Below, piece by piece: positions 1 through 6,881 of a DNA stretch of 64,000 nt. A program made the translations under genes and the position numbers. The notes beneath the pieces are model-generated. The model saw nothing but the letters and a program-made list of their open reading frames with translations. It was not told where the DNA came from and searched no databases. Origin of the DNA: Peptoniphilus raoultii. GTDB lineage: Bacteria > Bacillota > Clostridia > Tissierellales > Peptoniphilaceae. Position 1 is the first letter of the stretch, and the number at the start of each line of letters is the position of its first letter. Location: positions 310,001 to 374,000 of the forward strand of contig NZ_FMWM01000002.1 of NCBI RefSeq assembly GCF_900099555.1, read 5' to 3'.

Positions 1-869
1 TCAATCTGTTTGTTTCCTTTTACTACATCTATTGACTTTAAATTATGATTATAGAATTCTAATCCATACGCATTGTAACCTAGTCTTTTTAAATAATTTA
101 TATAGTCGCCTCTTCCGCATCCAAAATCAAATATTGTTTCTGCTTTATGCTTATTTAAAAACGGCATAACCATTTCCTCATACAATATAGAGCGGTTTCT
201 TCGTTTATCTGTATTTGTATTAACTTTTCTAAAAAGCTGTGCCAATCCTTGCACATAGGTATTTTTCTTTATATGGTCATAGCTATATTCGCCATATTGT
301 TGTGAAAAGTAATATTTTATATCATCGTATTTTTTATCATCGCAAATATAGACATTACAAGACACGTTCAGTAATTTACATGCATATATATATTCATTTT
401 GAAACAGCACTTCATTTTTACATATTATTGATAAAAAGACATTTCCGTATTTAACAATCATTTTACATAAACTGTCTACTATTGCCATATTCAGAGACTC
501 TATGATAATTTCAAAATCATCACAGTTTATAGAGTGATATTTTTCCACTTCATAGTTTTTCAGCAACTTCGCAGGCTCTTGACACTGACACTCTGAGCCG
601 TTATGAATCTGGTTGAAGTTAATTTCATCTGATATTGTTATGTTTTCAATAAAAAAAGCAGGCACTTCTTTTATTCCAATTTTTCTTGCTGTTTTTGTTC
701 TTTGGTGACCTGCAATTATAGTGTTATTTTCTTTATTTACTAATATAGGCAAAATAAATCCTAGTTTTCTTATTGATTCAGATAATTCAATTATTTTTTG
801 TTCTTCAATTTTTCTAGGGTTATATTCTGCACCATGTATCTTGTTGACATCAATTTTTTCAATTATCAC
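1..869 (-). CDS. ParB-like N-terminal domain fused to SAM-dependent methyltransferase (3' end outside window)
   Basis: The frame opens at a GTG (869) and stays open to the window edge, so the C-terminus is missing. Residues 1-90 look like a ParB/sulfiredoxin-fold module: a YNPR segment, then AGHQRTKTARKIGIKEVPAF, the usual ParB 'GxxR' box. A middle region of unknown fold follows. Residues 247-256, FDFGCGRGDY, are a typical class I methyltransferase motif I that binds S-adenosylmethionine. ParB-methyltransferase fusions are common in phages of Firmicutes near the packaging genes and probably modify phage DNA, but the target is not visible. The start overlaps the end of the preceding ParB-like gene by 11 nt, so the two are translationally coupled. 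It lies beyond the terminator that closes the early operon, so it probably starts the late or packaging unit. Confidence 0.75.
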   Translation of the reverse strand, partial: MIIEKIDVNKIHGAEYNPRKIEEQKIIELSESIRKLGFILPILVNKENNTIIAGHQRTKTARKIGIKEVPAFFIENITISDEINFNQIHNGSECQCQEPAKLLKNYEVEKYHSINCDDFEIIIESLNMAIVDSLCKMIVKYGNVFLSIICKNEVLFQNEYIYACKLLNVSCNVYICDDKKYDDIKYYFSQQYGEYSYDHIKKNTYVQGLAQLFRKVNTNTDKRRNRSILYEEMVMPFLNKHKAETIFDFGCGRGDYINYLKRLGYNAYGLEFYNHNLKSIDVVKGNKQI

Positions 870-1458
870 TCAATAGCCACCTCACAAATCCATAAGACAC
901 CTTTCTAAGGTCTATGTACTCTGTGTATTTATTTTCTAGCATCTCTAATTCATCTTCAGTTATTATTACTTTAGTTTTGCCAAATATCAGCTTGTTTTCA
1001 TCATTTGTGTTTCCCTGTAATCCTTCATCATTTATATTCATAGATGCATCCACATTAAAAGTTTCATCTAAATCATCAGAATTAAATCCAAATTCTGACA
1101 TATCAAAATCCAGTTCGCTTATTTCAAGCATTTCTAGTTCTGATTCCAATAGTTCAAAATCCCATTCAGCAAATTCTGAAACCTTATTGTCTGCCAATCT
1201 AAAAGCTTTTATTTGTTCTGGAGTTAAATCATCCGCAATAATACAAGGTACTTCTTCAAGTTCTAGTTCTTTTGCAGCTTTTAATCTCGTATGTCCTGCA
1301 ACAATAACTCCCTCTTTATCTATTACAATTGGTACTTTAAATCCAAATTCTTTTATGCTTTTTGCGACTGCCTCAACTGCTCCGTCATTATTTCTTGGAT
1401 TGTTTTCATAAGGTATCAATTCATCAACCTTTTTATAAATTATTTTTAAGCCTTGCAT
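859..1458 (-). CDS. phage ParB-like nuclease-domain protein
   Basis: This 199-residue protein has an N-terminal ParB-like module: YENNPR near residue 20, then VAGHTRLKAAKELELEEVPC and a LADNK motif. The remainder is a very acidic tail. Phage proteins of this type usually sit next to DNA methyltransferases and before the terminase genes, and this one is followed at once by a ParB-methyltransferase fusion. I chose the ATG at 1458 because AAAGGAG lies 5 nt upstream; a start 30 nt further upstream has no good ribosome site. Whether it cleaves DNA or only supports the methyltransferase cannot be told from sequence. Confidence 0.75.
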   Translation of the reverse strand: MQGLKIIYKKVDELIPYENNPRNNDGAVEAVAKSIKEFGFKVPIVIDKEGVIVAGHTRLKAAKELELEEVPCIIADDLTPEQIKAFRLADNKVSEFAEWDFELLESELEMLEISELDFDMSEFGFNSDDLDETFNVDASMNINDEGLQGNTNDENKLIFGKTKVIITEDELEMLENKYTEYIDLRKVSYGFVRWLLSDN

Positions 1459-1530
1459 TTTATCTCCTTTACAAGCCATAACTCCCACCCCAGTCTTTCA
1501 ACGCTTGTATGTTCCCATCTAAAAGCTCCT

Positions 1531-1559
1531 ATAAAAAAACCTCTGCTTCTGCAAAGGTT
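1531..1559 (-). terminator. Rho-independent terminator of the phage early operon
   Basis: On the minus strand a 9-bp stem (AACCTTTGC / GCAGAGGTT, one G-T pair) with an AGAA tetraloop is followed by a T-rich tract. It lies just after the ArpU/RinA-like regulator gene and before the ParB-like gene. It therefore separates the early operon from the unit that reads toward position 1. A late regulator placed just before a terminator is typical of Gram-positive phages. Confidence 0.75.
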
Positions 1560-1619
1560 CTGTTTTCTATATATTTTTACAATCTAATCATACCACAGAA
1601 AAACCGAACATAACGAACA

Positions 1620-2021
1620 TCATAAACTTTTTAAAAATCTATCGTGTTTTACTCTTGCATAGTCGCCATAATACTTTCCTAACTCTTTTGAGATTTTATT
1701 CCAACTCCAACCATCAATATATCTTTTTCCAAAAATATATCTCATCTGGCTATCGTCAATTTCGCTTATAAATTTTTCAATGCTTAATCTCGAATCTCTT
1801 GCTTGCTCCAACCTTTTATTTAATATCTTATAAAGTTTTCTTCGGTGTTTATTTTCTGAAATTCCTATTATTTGTGTTGTTATTTCTTGGTAAGGAAAGT
1901 TTGCATTTGAACTTTTTACGCTATCCGCTACTATTTCATCTTTGCAGTTTTCAATCTTTAAACTCAAATCCTCAATTTCTTTTAATAGTGCCATATACTG
2001 CGATAAAACTTTTTTATCCAA
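1620..2021 (-). CDS. phage late-gene transcriptional regulator, ArpU/RinA-like (sigma-70 region 4-like HTH)
   Basis: This is a 133-residue protein. The N-terminal two thirds is helical. The C-terminus, RYIDGWSWNKISKELG followed by a basic segment, is a helix-turn-helix of the sigma-70 region 4 type seen in the ArpU, RinA and DUF1492 phage regulators. These proteins end the early operon and switch on late genes. Here it is the last gene before the terminator at 1531-1559, which fits. The start is TTG, with AAAGGAG 7 nt upstream. The exact family is inferred from size, motif and position. Confidence 0.7.
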   Translation of the reverse strand: MDKKVLSQYMALLKEIEDLSLKIENCKDEIVADSVKSSNANFPYQEITTQIIGISENKHRRKLYKILNKRLEQARDSRLSIEKFISEIDDSQMRYIFGKRYIDGWSWNKISKELGKYYGDYARVKHDRFLKSL

Positions 2022-2033
2022 TTTGCATCTCCT

Positions 2034-2159
2034 TTACCCCCTAGAGCAATATATATAATCTTGCCAAGTTTCTACATAATAGCCACGATTTTTATAATAA
2101 TTTACAATTTTTATTTTATCCCTAATTGTTTTGTAGGGAATTAATAAGCACCTTTGCAT
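2034..2159 (-). CDS. small phage protein, 41 residues
   Basis: A short frame starts with ATG at 2159, 10 nt after the stop of the previous gene, with GGCGGTGGGTG upstream as a possible ribosome site. Its stop lies just before the ribosome site of the ArpU/RinA-like gene. The product is basic and rich in Tyr (KIVNYYKNRGYYVETWQDY). No family is recognised. Tight packing between two genes on the same strand is the main support. Confidence 0.45.
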   Translation of the reverse strand: MQRCLLIPYKTIRDKIKIVNYYKNRGYYVETWQDYIYCSRG

Positions 2160-2169
2160 CACCCACCGC

Positions 2170-2475
2170 CTAAACTTCTAAGTCAATCCCTGCTTCCTCT
2201 CTCAAGGTTTTTCTGATGTCCTCAAGGCCCAGATAATTCTTATCTATACTGTCATACATATCGATTAGTGCCAAGTAAAACCTCTTAAGTCTTTGACCGC
2301 CAAATCCAAAGAAGTCTCTCAAGACCATCATTGGTGCATACATACTCCACTTTGAGGCCCTATCTATGGCACTCTTAAATCCATCTTCAAAAGCCTTTTT
2401 CTTAATTGCCTCTATCTGCTCATAGGTCATGACATAAGTTGGAGTCTTCTTTTTCTTTTCTTTGGTCTTTTTCAT
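2170..2475 (-). CDS. hypothetical phage protein, 101 residues
   Basis: The N-terminus is very basic (KKTKEKKKKTP) and is followed by a helical domain with AIKKKAFEDGFKSAIDRAS and a Phe/Gly-rich turn (RDFFGFGGQRLKRF). I do not recognise the function. The start has the GAGGGTGGAAGAATG variant of the repeated translation cassette of this operon. It sits late in the early operon next to the ArpU/RinA-like gene, and many phages carry a small helical protein at this place. Confidence 0.6.
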   Translation of the reverse strand: MKKTKEKKKKTPTYVMTYEQIEAIKKKAFEDGFKSAIDRASKWSMYAPMMVLRDFFGFGGQRLKRFYLALIDMYDSIDKNYLGLEDIRKTLREEAGIDLEV

Positions 2476-2490
2476 TCTTCCACCCTCAAT

Positions 2491-2694
2491 TTATTTTATA
2501 ATGCTCATGTCAGATTCCATTAGTGCATCTTTAAAATCTGTAACCCCTTTTAAATATCCATCTAAATAATCTTTTGATATTTTCCCAATTTTATATTCTT
2601 TTTTTAAGTATTTAATGTGAAAATCCATGTAATGATAATTCAGTATAATAAAGCCTTTTACTTTATCTTTAAGAGTTAATTCCTTATTTTTCAT
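2491..2694 (-). CDS. hypothetical phage protein, 67 residues
   Basis: Small mixed-charge protein (VKGFIILNYHYMDFHIKYL, then KEYKIGKISKDYLDGYLKG). No known domain is seen. The ATG overlaps the TGA of the previous gene (ATGA), and its ribosome site GAGGTGGAAGA is encoded inside that gene's last codons. This coupling is the main support that it is translated. Confidence 0.55.
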   Translation of the reverse strand: MKNKELTLKDKVKGFIILNYHYMDFHIKYLKKEYKIGKISKDYLDGYLKGVTDFKDALMESDMSIIK

Positions 2695-3020
2695 TCTTCC
2701 ACCTCATCTAGTAATTCTTCACAAAACCTTTTAATTTTCTCTTTGTTTTCGTCCGTTAAATCATTAATATCTAAAGTGATAATTTCTCTATACTTCCTTA
2801 ATAAATCTTTTGTAAATTCTAAATTATTTGTTAAAACCATATTTTCTTGTTTTAAGTCAATAACTTCTTTTACTCCCTGCCTTATATATTCGGGATAAAT
2901 TCTTATTCCTAAGCCAAGTCCATCTGTAAATGGGTTTATGATGTCAAAGGTTTCAACTAAATCCGCACTATCAAGAGATATTTTTAAAAAACGATTAATT
3001 TTATTTGTTTTGTAATTCAT
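2691..3020 (-). CDS. hypothetical phage protein, 109 residues
   Basis: The N-terminal part is a mixed domain with RFLKISLDSADLVETF and GLGLGIRIYPEYIRQGV; the C-terminal half is a predicted coiled coil ending EELLDEVEE. No function is recognised. The last four codons double as the ribosome site of the next gene, and the stop overlaps its ATG. The start has the repeated cassette and overlaps the stop of the small gene upstream. Confidence 0.55.
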   Translation of the reverse strand: MNYKTNKINRFLKISLDSADLVETFDIINPFTDGLGLGIRIYPEYIRQGVKEVIDLKQENMVLTNNLEFTKDLLRKYREIITLDINDLTDENKEKIKRFCEELLDEVEE

Positions 3021-3181
3021 TCTTCCACCTTAATAATTCCTCTATATTCGTATGTTGTTAAATATCCTGTATTATTTTTCTTTTTCTCTTCAAGAAATTT
3101 TTCTGCTTTTTCTTTGCTGTCGAAATAAAATTTATTTTCTGGGTATGTGTCAAAGTACTTAATAATTAAATGTTTTTTCAT
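3017..3181 (-). CDS. small phage protein, 54 residues
   Basis: Starts MKKHLIIKYFDTYPENKFYF and ends IIKVEE. The ATG overlaps the TGA of the upstream gene and its TGA overlaps the ATG of the downstream gene. The ribosome site is GAGGCGGAAAAATG, a variant of the operon cassette. A short alpha/beta fold with an AEKFLEEKKKN helix is likely. No family is recognised. Confidence 0.5.
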   Translation of the reverse strand: MKKHLIIKYFDTYPENKFYFDSKEKAEKFLEEKKKNNTGYLTTYEYRGIIKVEE

Positions 3182-3495
3182 TTTTCCGCCTCAAAAAGTT
3201 TTTCAAATTCTTCAATGTTATCTTCGTCATAAATTTCATTCCCTATATAAAAACTCCACCCATAGTCTTTTATAAGTCGCAAACAAACTTCTTGCTCCGA
3301 TAATTCCTCACCATTATCTAAACTCTTTGCTCTAATTGCCCTTATACTTGTAAAGTCATCTACCTCTAGATTGCATTGGTACGCATAAGGACTATCATAA
3401 TTAGCTTGTGCTTTTGCTCTACCTCTTGACTCAGCCCATACAAGGCTACTATAATTTTCTGGACTCTCATCTGAACTTAATATCCACGCTCTCAT
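3178..3495 (-). CDS. hypothetical phage protein with N-terminal AESRGRAKA motif
   Basis: This 105-residue acidic protein starts MRAWILSSDE. The segment SLVWAESRGRAKAQA resembles small phage proteins whose N-terminus reads 'AW...AESRGKAK'; their function is unknown. C-terminal residues are strongly acidic. The ribosome site GAGGTTGAAGAATG is a cassette variant. The stop overlaps the ATG of the next small gene. Confidence 0.55.
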   Translation of the reverse strand: MRAWILSSDESPENYSSLVWAESRGRAKAQANYDSPYAYQCNLEVDDFTSIRAIRAKSLDNGEELSEQEVCLRLIKDYGWSFYIGNEIYDEDNIEEFEKLFEAEK

Positions 3496-3509
3496 TCTTC
3501 AACCTCAAT

Positions 3510-3752
3510 TTATTTATTATCTAAGTTGTAATCTTCGATTCTATCAGCAACTTCAAAATAATCTTCCGTATCATCTATTTCTGTAAATTTCTTTCTTAGT
3601 TTATTTACTTTTTCTATATATTTTTTTGTTTTTTCAAATTTATCTTCATGACCTGAAAGAATCTTATAGGCTTTCTTTAACCTTATTTCTTCATCTGCTA
3701 AAAGCCCATGAATTAAATTTAATTCAAAATCACTAAGTGTTATTGTCTTCAT
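3510..3752 (-). CDS. hypothetical phage coiled-coil protein, 80 residues
   Basis: The protein is almost entirely charged helix (LADEEIRLKKAYKILSGHEDKFEKTKKYIEKVNKL is a coiled-coil region around residues 15-50). It starts MKTITLSDFEL with the GAGGTGGAAGAATG cassette, overlapping the stop of the broken gene upstream. No family or role is recognised. Confidence 0.55.
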   Translation of the reverse strand: MKTITLSDFELNLIHGLLADEEIRLKKAYKILSGHEDKFEKTKKYIEKVNKLRKKFTEIDDTEDYFEVADRIEDYNLDNK

Positions 3753-3948
3753 TCTTCCACCTCAAAAGTATAATTTGTAACTGCTCCAGCTTCAGTTCTG
3801 CCATCTCCAGCTAGGAATATTCCGTTAATTTCCTCGACTAAGCCATCAATATTTTTTTGGTTATTGAGATTTTTTTTAAAATTTCTAATTCTTCTGGTTT
3901 AACTGCCACTTCACATTCATATGTGAATTTAACTTTTAATTTTTTCAT
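3749..3948 (-). pseudogene. frameshifted small phage gene (A-tract deletion)
   Basis: The ATG at 3948 has the cassette ribosome site. The frame reads MKKLKVKFTYECEVAVKP and stops after 36 residues at 3838. A one-base shift at the run of eight A residues restores a frame that continues NNQKNIDGLVEEINGIF and ends FEVEE with the usual overlap to the next gene. Nine A residues would give an uninterrupted protein of 66 residues. The run could also be a slippery site, so the product might still be made. No family is recognised. Confidence 0.55.
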
Positions 3949-4137
3949 TCTTCCACCTCTATCATCGCCCAATTGCTAGGTCTTATTGTTATTGGATTTT
4001 TTGCTTCTGCGTCAGTAAAAATAATAAAATCTATTTCGTTATCGTATGTTTTTTGTAATTCATTTTCGTAATAATTTTTTGTTTTCTTCCACGAATATTT
4101 TCTTTTCAATGTATGGGTTGTACAAAGTTATTTTCAT
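3945..4137 (-). pseudogene. frameshifted small phage gene (extra A)
   Basis: The ATG at 4137 overlaps the stop of the membrane-protein gene. Frame 0 gives MKITLYNPYIEKKIF and stops after 25 residues. A one-base shift near GAAAATATTC restores YSWKKTKNYYENELQ and continues to IEVEE at the next gene's cassette. Removing one A would give a 63-residue protein. This is the second of two adjacent genes broken at an A run. The function is unknown. Confidence 0.5.
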
Positions 4138-4340
4138 TTGTTTTTCCTTTCTTTATTCCAATATTCTATTGTACTAACTATTAATACTGACGTTGCTCCA
4201 TTTAGCATATATGCCATTATTAGCCAAAATATCATTTCTATAATTGTATTTGAATGTATCGCTTGATAGGTAAATAAGAAAACCATAGCCATCGGTAATA
4301 TAATCATTAGAATATCTTTTAATAATACTTTTACCTTCAC
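4134..4340 (-). CDS. small phage membrane protein, 68 residues
   Basis: Two predicted membrane helices: residues about 10-28 (ILMIILPMAMVFLFTYQ) and 35-58 (IEMIFWLIMAYMLNGATSVLIV), with a basic tail NKERKNK. Upstream is AAGGAGAAGATG, a good ribosome site. It lies between SSB and the run of tiny overlapping genes. No function is recognised; superinfection exclusion is possible but not supported by any motif. Confidence 0.55.
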   Translation of the reverse strand: MKVKVLLKDILMIILPMAMVFLFTYQAIHSNTIIEMIFWLIMAYMLNGATSVLIVSTIEYWNKERKNK

Positions 4341-4349
4341 ATCTTCTCC

Positions 4350-4769
4350 TTAAAATGGTATATCGTCATTGTCTGTAGGATAAAATCCGTCATAGCTTTC
4401 GTCTTGCACTTCTGAATCTCCACCATTTTTATTTTTGGAATCTATAAAGGTAAATCCATCTACAATAACATCTGTGGTATAAACCCTTTGACCTTCTTTA
4501 TTTTCATAACTACCAGTCTGTATATGTCCTTCAATTCCAATCTGATTTCCTTTGCCAACATAGTTAGAAAGTGTTTCAGCGGTTTTCCCAAATGCTATGC
4601 AGCCTATAAAATCTGCAGTGGGTTGATTATTTCTTTCTGCCTCTTGTTTCTTTTCTCTTGTCATTTTTCTATTTATCGCCAAAGTAAAACGACCTATCGC
4701 CATTCCGCCTTGTGTATATTTAAGGTCAATATCTCTTGTCAATCGTCCTATTAAAATTGCCTTGTTCAT
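4350..4769 (-). CDS. ssb: phage single-stranded DNA-binding protein
   Basis: The 139-residue protein starts MNKAILIGRLTRDIDLKY, the conserved opening of bacterial SSB, and has the OB-fold strands VGKGNQIGIEGHIQTGSYENK. It ends in the acidic tail DNDDIPF, the docking peptide for partner proteins. It coats single-stranded DNA during phage replication and recombination. It lies with the DUF1064, HNH, NinB-like and ERF genes, so it serves the phage replication and recombination module. The ribosome site is AAAGGAG. Confidence 0.95.
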   Translation of the reverse strand: MNKAILIGRLTRDIDLKYTQGGMAIGRFTLAINRKMTREKKQEAERNNQPTADFIGCIAFGKTAETLSNYVGKGNQIGIEGHIQTGSYENKEGQRVYTTDVIVDGFTFIDSKNKNGGDSEVQDESYDGFYPTDNDDIPF

Positions 4770-4780
4770 TTTTTGCTCCT

Positions 4781-5119
4781 TTAAATTTCATAAAATTTAT
4801 AATATTCTCCATACTTTTTGAGAAATATTTTTTTCTTTAATTTATAAACTTCTGTCTTTACACCTTTTACATCTTCAACTATCCAACTTCTTCTCCCATT
4901 ATCCCAAAACTTGAAGTCTGCTACATACTCTATTTTCCTGTAAGTTTTTCCGTCTAATGTAAATTTATCTTGCAATAAAAACCTTGGCTGCAATTCTAAT
5001 TCTTTAATTGCTCCTGCTCTTTCTAAAAGTTTTAATTCTTGGTATCTTTTAGCTTCTTTCCTACTGTCAAATTTTATTCCGTCAACTAAAGTTTTAACTG
5101 CGTTGTATTTACTCCTCAA
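4781..5119 (-). CDS. DUF1064 family phage nuclease-like protein
   Basis: This 112-residue protein starts RSKYNAVKTLVDGIKFDSRKEAKRY, the standard DUF1064 opening. YVADFKF and IVEDVKG give the D...ExK pattern of a PD-(D/E)XK-type nuclease fold. Members occur in phage replication modules and may resolve or trim DNA branches; this role is not proven. The start is TTG with AAGGAG upstream, and it overlaps the HNH gene stop (TTGA). Confidence 0.8.
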   Translation of the reverse strand: MRSKYNAVKTLVDGIKFDSRKEAKRYQELKLLERAGAIKELELQPRFLLQDKFTLDGKTYRKIEYVADFKFWDNGRRSWIVEDVKGVKTEVYKLKKKIFLKKYGEYYKFYEI

Positions 5120-5370
5120 AGATAGCTCCTTCCAAACATTTCAATAAATTTTCTTCTTGAGTGTTTTCTTTCGAATAGTCTTTGCCCTTTTTCCTTGCTC
5201 CACTGCATCAACTCTTTTTTACTGTGGATATTTTGGTGGCAAGCTCTACAAATTTTTATAGTCAGTTTATATTTGTCGCTTATTTTTCTATTTGCAATCC
5301 CTGGTATTAGGTGATGTTCTTCTAAATACTCATATCTTCCACAAATCTCACATTCTGCACGCTCTTTCAA
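5116..5370 (-). CDS. HNH-type endonuclease-like protein
   Basis: This small (84 residues) protein has CEICGR near the N-terminus, EEHHLIPG in the middle and ICRACHQNIHSK after it. Two CxxC pairs with the HH and CHxxIH pattern make a zinc-bound beta-beta-alpha metal fold. The C-terminal third is basic. It is probably a DNA nuclease or nicking enzyme of the phage recombination module. The start is TTG with GAGAGG upstream and overlaps the NinB-like stop by TTGA. Confidence 0.8.
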   Translation of the reverse strand: MKERAECEICGRYEYLEEHHLIPGIANRKISDKYKLTIKICRACHQNIHSKKELMQWSKEKGQRLFERKHSRRKFIEMFGRSYL

Positions 5371-5885
5371 ATAAATAACCTCTCAAATTCTGCCCTATAA
5401 TCTACAATCGTTACTCCTACATCTGTCGCTTTTTTTATAAAGTAGTCTATTAAATCTCCCATCTGTTTTGTGTCAAATTGACTTGAGCCTACATAACATC
5501 TAAGGATAATTTCATCTTCTTTTTCATCTAAAATCTTGTAGGCTCTAAAGGCTTTTTTGAAAATATTTAAACTCTTTTTTGGAATTTGAATGTCTTGAAA
5601 TTCAACTCCTGCTTCTTCAATTCCTGCAACATATAAATCCCACCTTGTGAGTTCTGAGGGTATACCATTTATTTTTTTGTCGATATCTGAAATTATCGCC
5701 CAGAGTAAATTGTTTTGGTCAAGTGTACGGGATTTTCGTGCGTTTGAAATATTTAAGTTGAGCAAATCAATCCCTTTAAGTTCTGCAATTCTATTTATGT
5801 CTAAATATCTTTCCAGTTCGAAGGTAGCCTGTGGCTTACCCTCTAAACTGTAATTTAAGTTTGTTAATTTTCCTTTAAGTTTCAT
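5367..5885 (-). CDS. NinB-like phage recombination protein
   Basis: This is a 172-residue protein. RTLDQNNLLWAIISDIDKK near residue 55 and YVGSSQFDTKQMGDLIDYF followed by ATDVGVTI near the C-terminus match the conserved parts of NinB/Orf-type recombination mediators. The 'SxxFDTKQMGDLID' helix and the final DVGV are the clearest. Such proteins load recombinases or replace RecFOR. It is followed by overlapping HNH and DUF1064 genes. Some homologous proteins carry a C-terminal HNH domain; here the HNH is a separate gene. Confidence 0.65.
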   Translation of the reverse strand: MKLKGKLTNLNYSLEGKPQATFELERYLDINRIAELKGIDLLNLNISNARKSRTLDQNNLLWAIISDIDKKINGIPSELTRWDLYVAGIEEAGVEFQDIQIPKKSLNIFKKAFRAYKILDEKEDEIILRCYVGSSQFDTKQMGDLIDYFIKKATDVGVTIVDYRAEFERLFI

Positions 5886-6078
5886 CTTTCGCCTCTGCTT
5901 GGTTTATATTTACAATCGTTATAGAATTTTGTGTCTTTTTATCTTGCAATTCTAACTGTATATATTCTCTTGTGTCAGTTTTTCTAAAAATTATTGCATT
6001 AATTCTCTTATAAACAATTCCACCTGCTTTGACAGGAATTCTTTTTTTCATTGCTTTTAATGCTTCTTGATAAATCAC
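5875..6078 (-). CDS. hypothetical phage protein, 67 residues
   Basis: Short protein with a helical start (YQEALKAMKKRIPVK) and beta strands (AIIFRKTDTREYIQLELQD). A GTG start overlaps the stop of the DnaC-like gene (GTGA), with GAGG upstream. It lies between the helicase-loader and NinB-like genes, a common position for a small protein in clostridial and streptococcal phages. The function is not known. Confidence 0.55.
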   Translation of the reverse strand: MIYQEALKAMKKRIPVKAGGIVYKRINAIIFRKTDTREYIQLELQDKKTQNSITIVNINQAEAKDET

Positions 6079-6881
6079 TGTAACCTCAAATTTCTTTCGC
6101 TTCCGTTAACAGAGATTATAAATTTTCCTGCAGCTTCTTTTATTCTGCTTCCCATGCTTTCGTCAATTTTCAACACTTCTTCTAAATTCAATTCCGATGA
6201 AATAATAGTTTTTAACTTATTTAAATATCTAAAATTAAGTAATTCCCAAGTCTTGTCAATATCTGGTGTTGATAAATTCGGAAGTCCATTTTGCCCTCTA
6301 GGCTTTTTAAATAAATCATCAATATACAAGCACTCAACTCTTTTTAACTTTTCCATCATCGTATTATCTTCAAAGTTTTTTAATTCGTTTATCTGGTCGT
6401 TCCAAATCATATAGTTAACTTGGATCTTGTTTCTAGATTGATAATTTGTAATTGCACTGCAAATATGAGTTTTGCCTGCTCCAGACTGACCTCCAATAAA
6501 AAACCAATCTTTTCCTTTCGCATTTTCTTCTGCAAGACTTTTAATTCCTTTTTGCCACGGACTGCTCGCCATAAAATTTTCAAATGTTTTTTGCAATAAA
6601 GGCTGCGTCCCACTATTTTGTGCTTTTCTGTTTTCCTTTTTATCGTTTAAGCATTCACATTCCCTTAATACCATATAGCACCTAATTTCATGGCCCTTGA
6701 TATTTTTTTCACTGATAACTTCTGCAATATATCCTCGCCCATTACATTTGCTGCAATTGGTTTCATTTCCTACTGTGCTATTGTAGATGTTCATTTCGTC
6801 GATTGAAATTGCTTTTGTCCTGGTAAATAAATCTACATTAGCATTTAATATTTTTTTCGTTAAGCTAAAATACGTATCCAT
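6075..6881 (-). CDS. phage DnaC-like helicase loader (AAA+ ATPase)
   Basis: This 268-residue protein has a cysteine-rich N-terminal zinc module (CSKCNGRGY and CECL), then a Walker A loop GGQSGAGKT near residue 133 and Walker B CLYIDDLFK. It ends with sensor motifs (IISSELNLEEVL). DnaC/DnaI proteins load the replicative helicase at an origin. The gene overlaps the end of the DnaD-like initiator gene, giving an initiator-loader pair. I place the start at ATG 6881, since GTG 6890 lies only 2 nt after the AAGGAG ribosome site. Confidence 0.9.
   Translation of the reverse strand: MDTYFSLTKKILNANVDLFTRTKAISIDEMNIYNSTVGNETNCSKCNGRGYIAEVISEKNIKGHEIRCYMVLRECECLNDKKENRKAQNSGTQPLLQKTFENFMASSPWQKGIKSLAEENAKGKDWFFIGGQSGAGKTHICSAITNYQSRNKIQVNYMIWNDQINELKNFEDNTMMEKLKRVECLYIDDLFKKPRGQNGLPNLSTPDIDKTWELLNFRYLNKLKTIISSELNLEEVLKIDESMGSRIKEAAGKFIISVNGSERNLRLQ

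Noticed and set aside
239-454. Plus-strand frame opposite the methyltransferase gene
   Set aside because: It is antisense to a well-supported frame with recognisable motifs and lacks any family resemblance.
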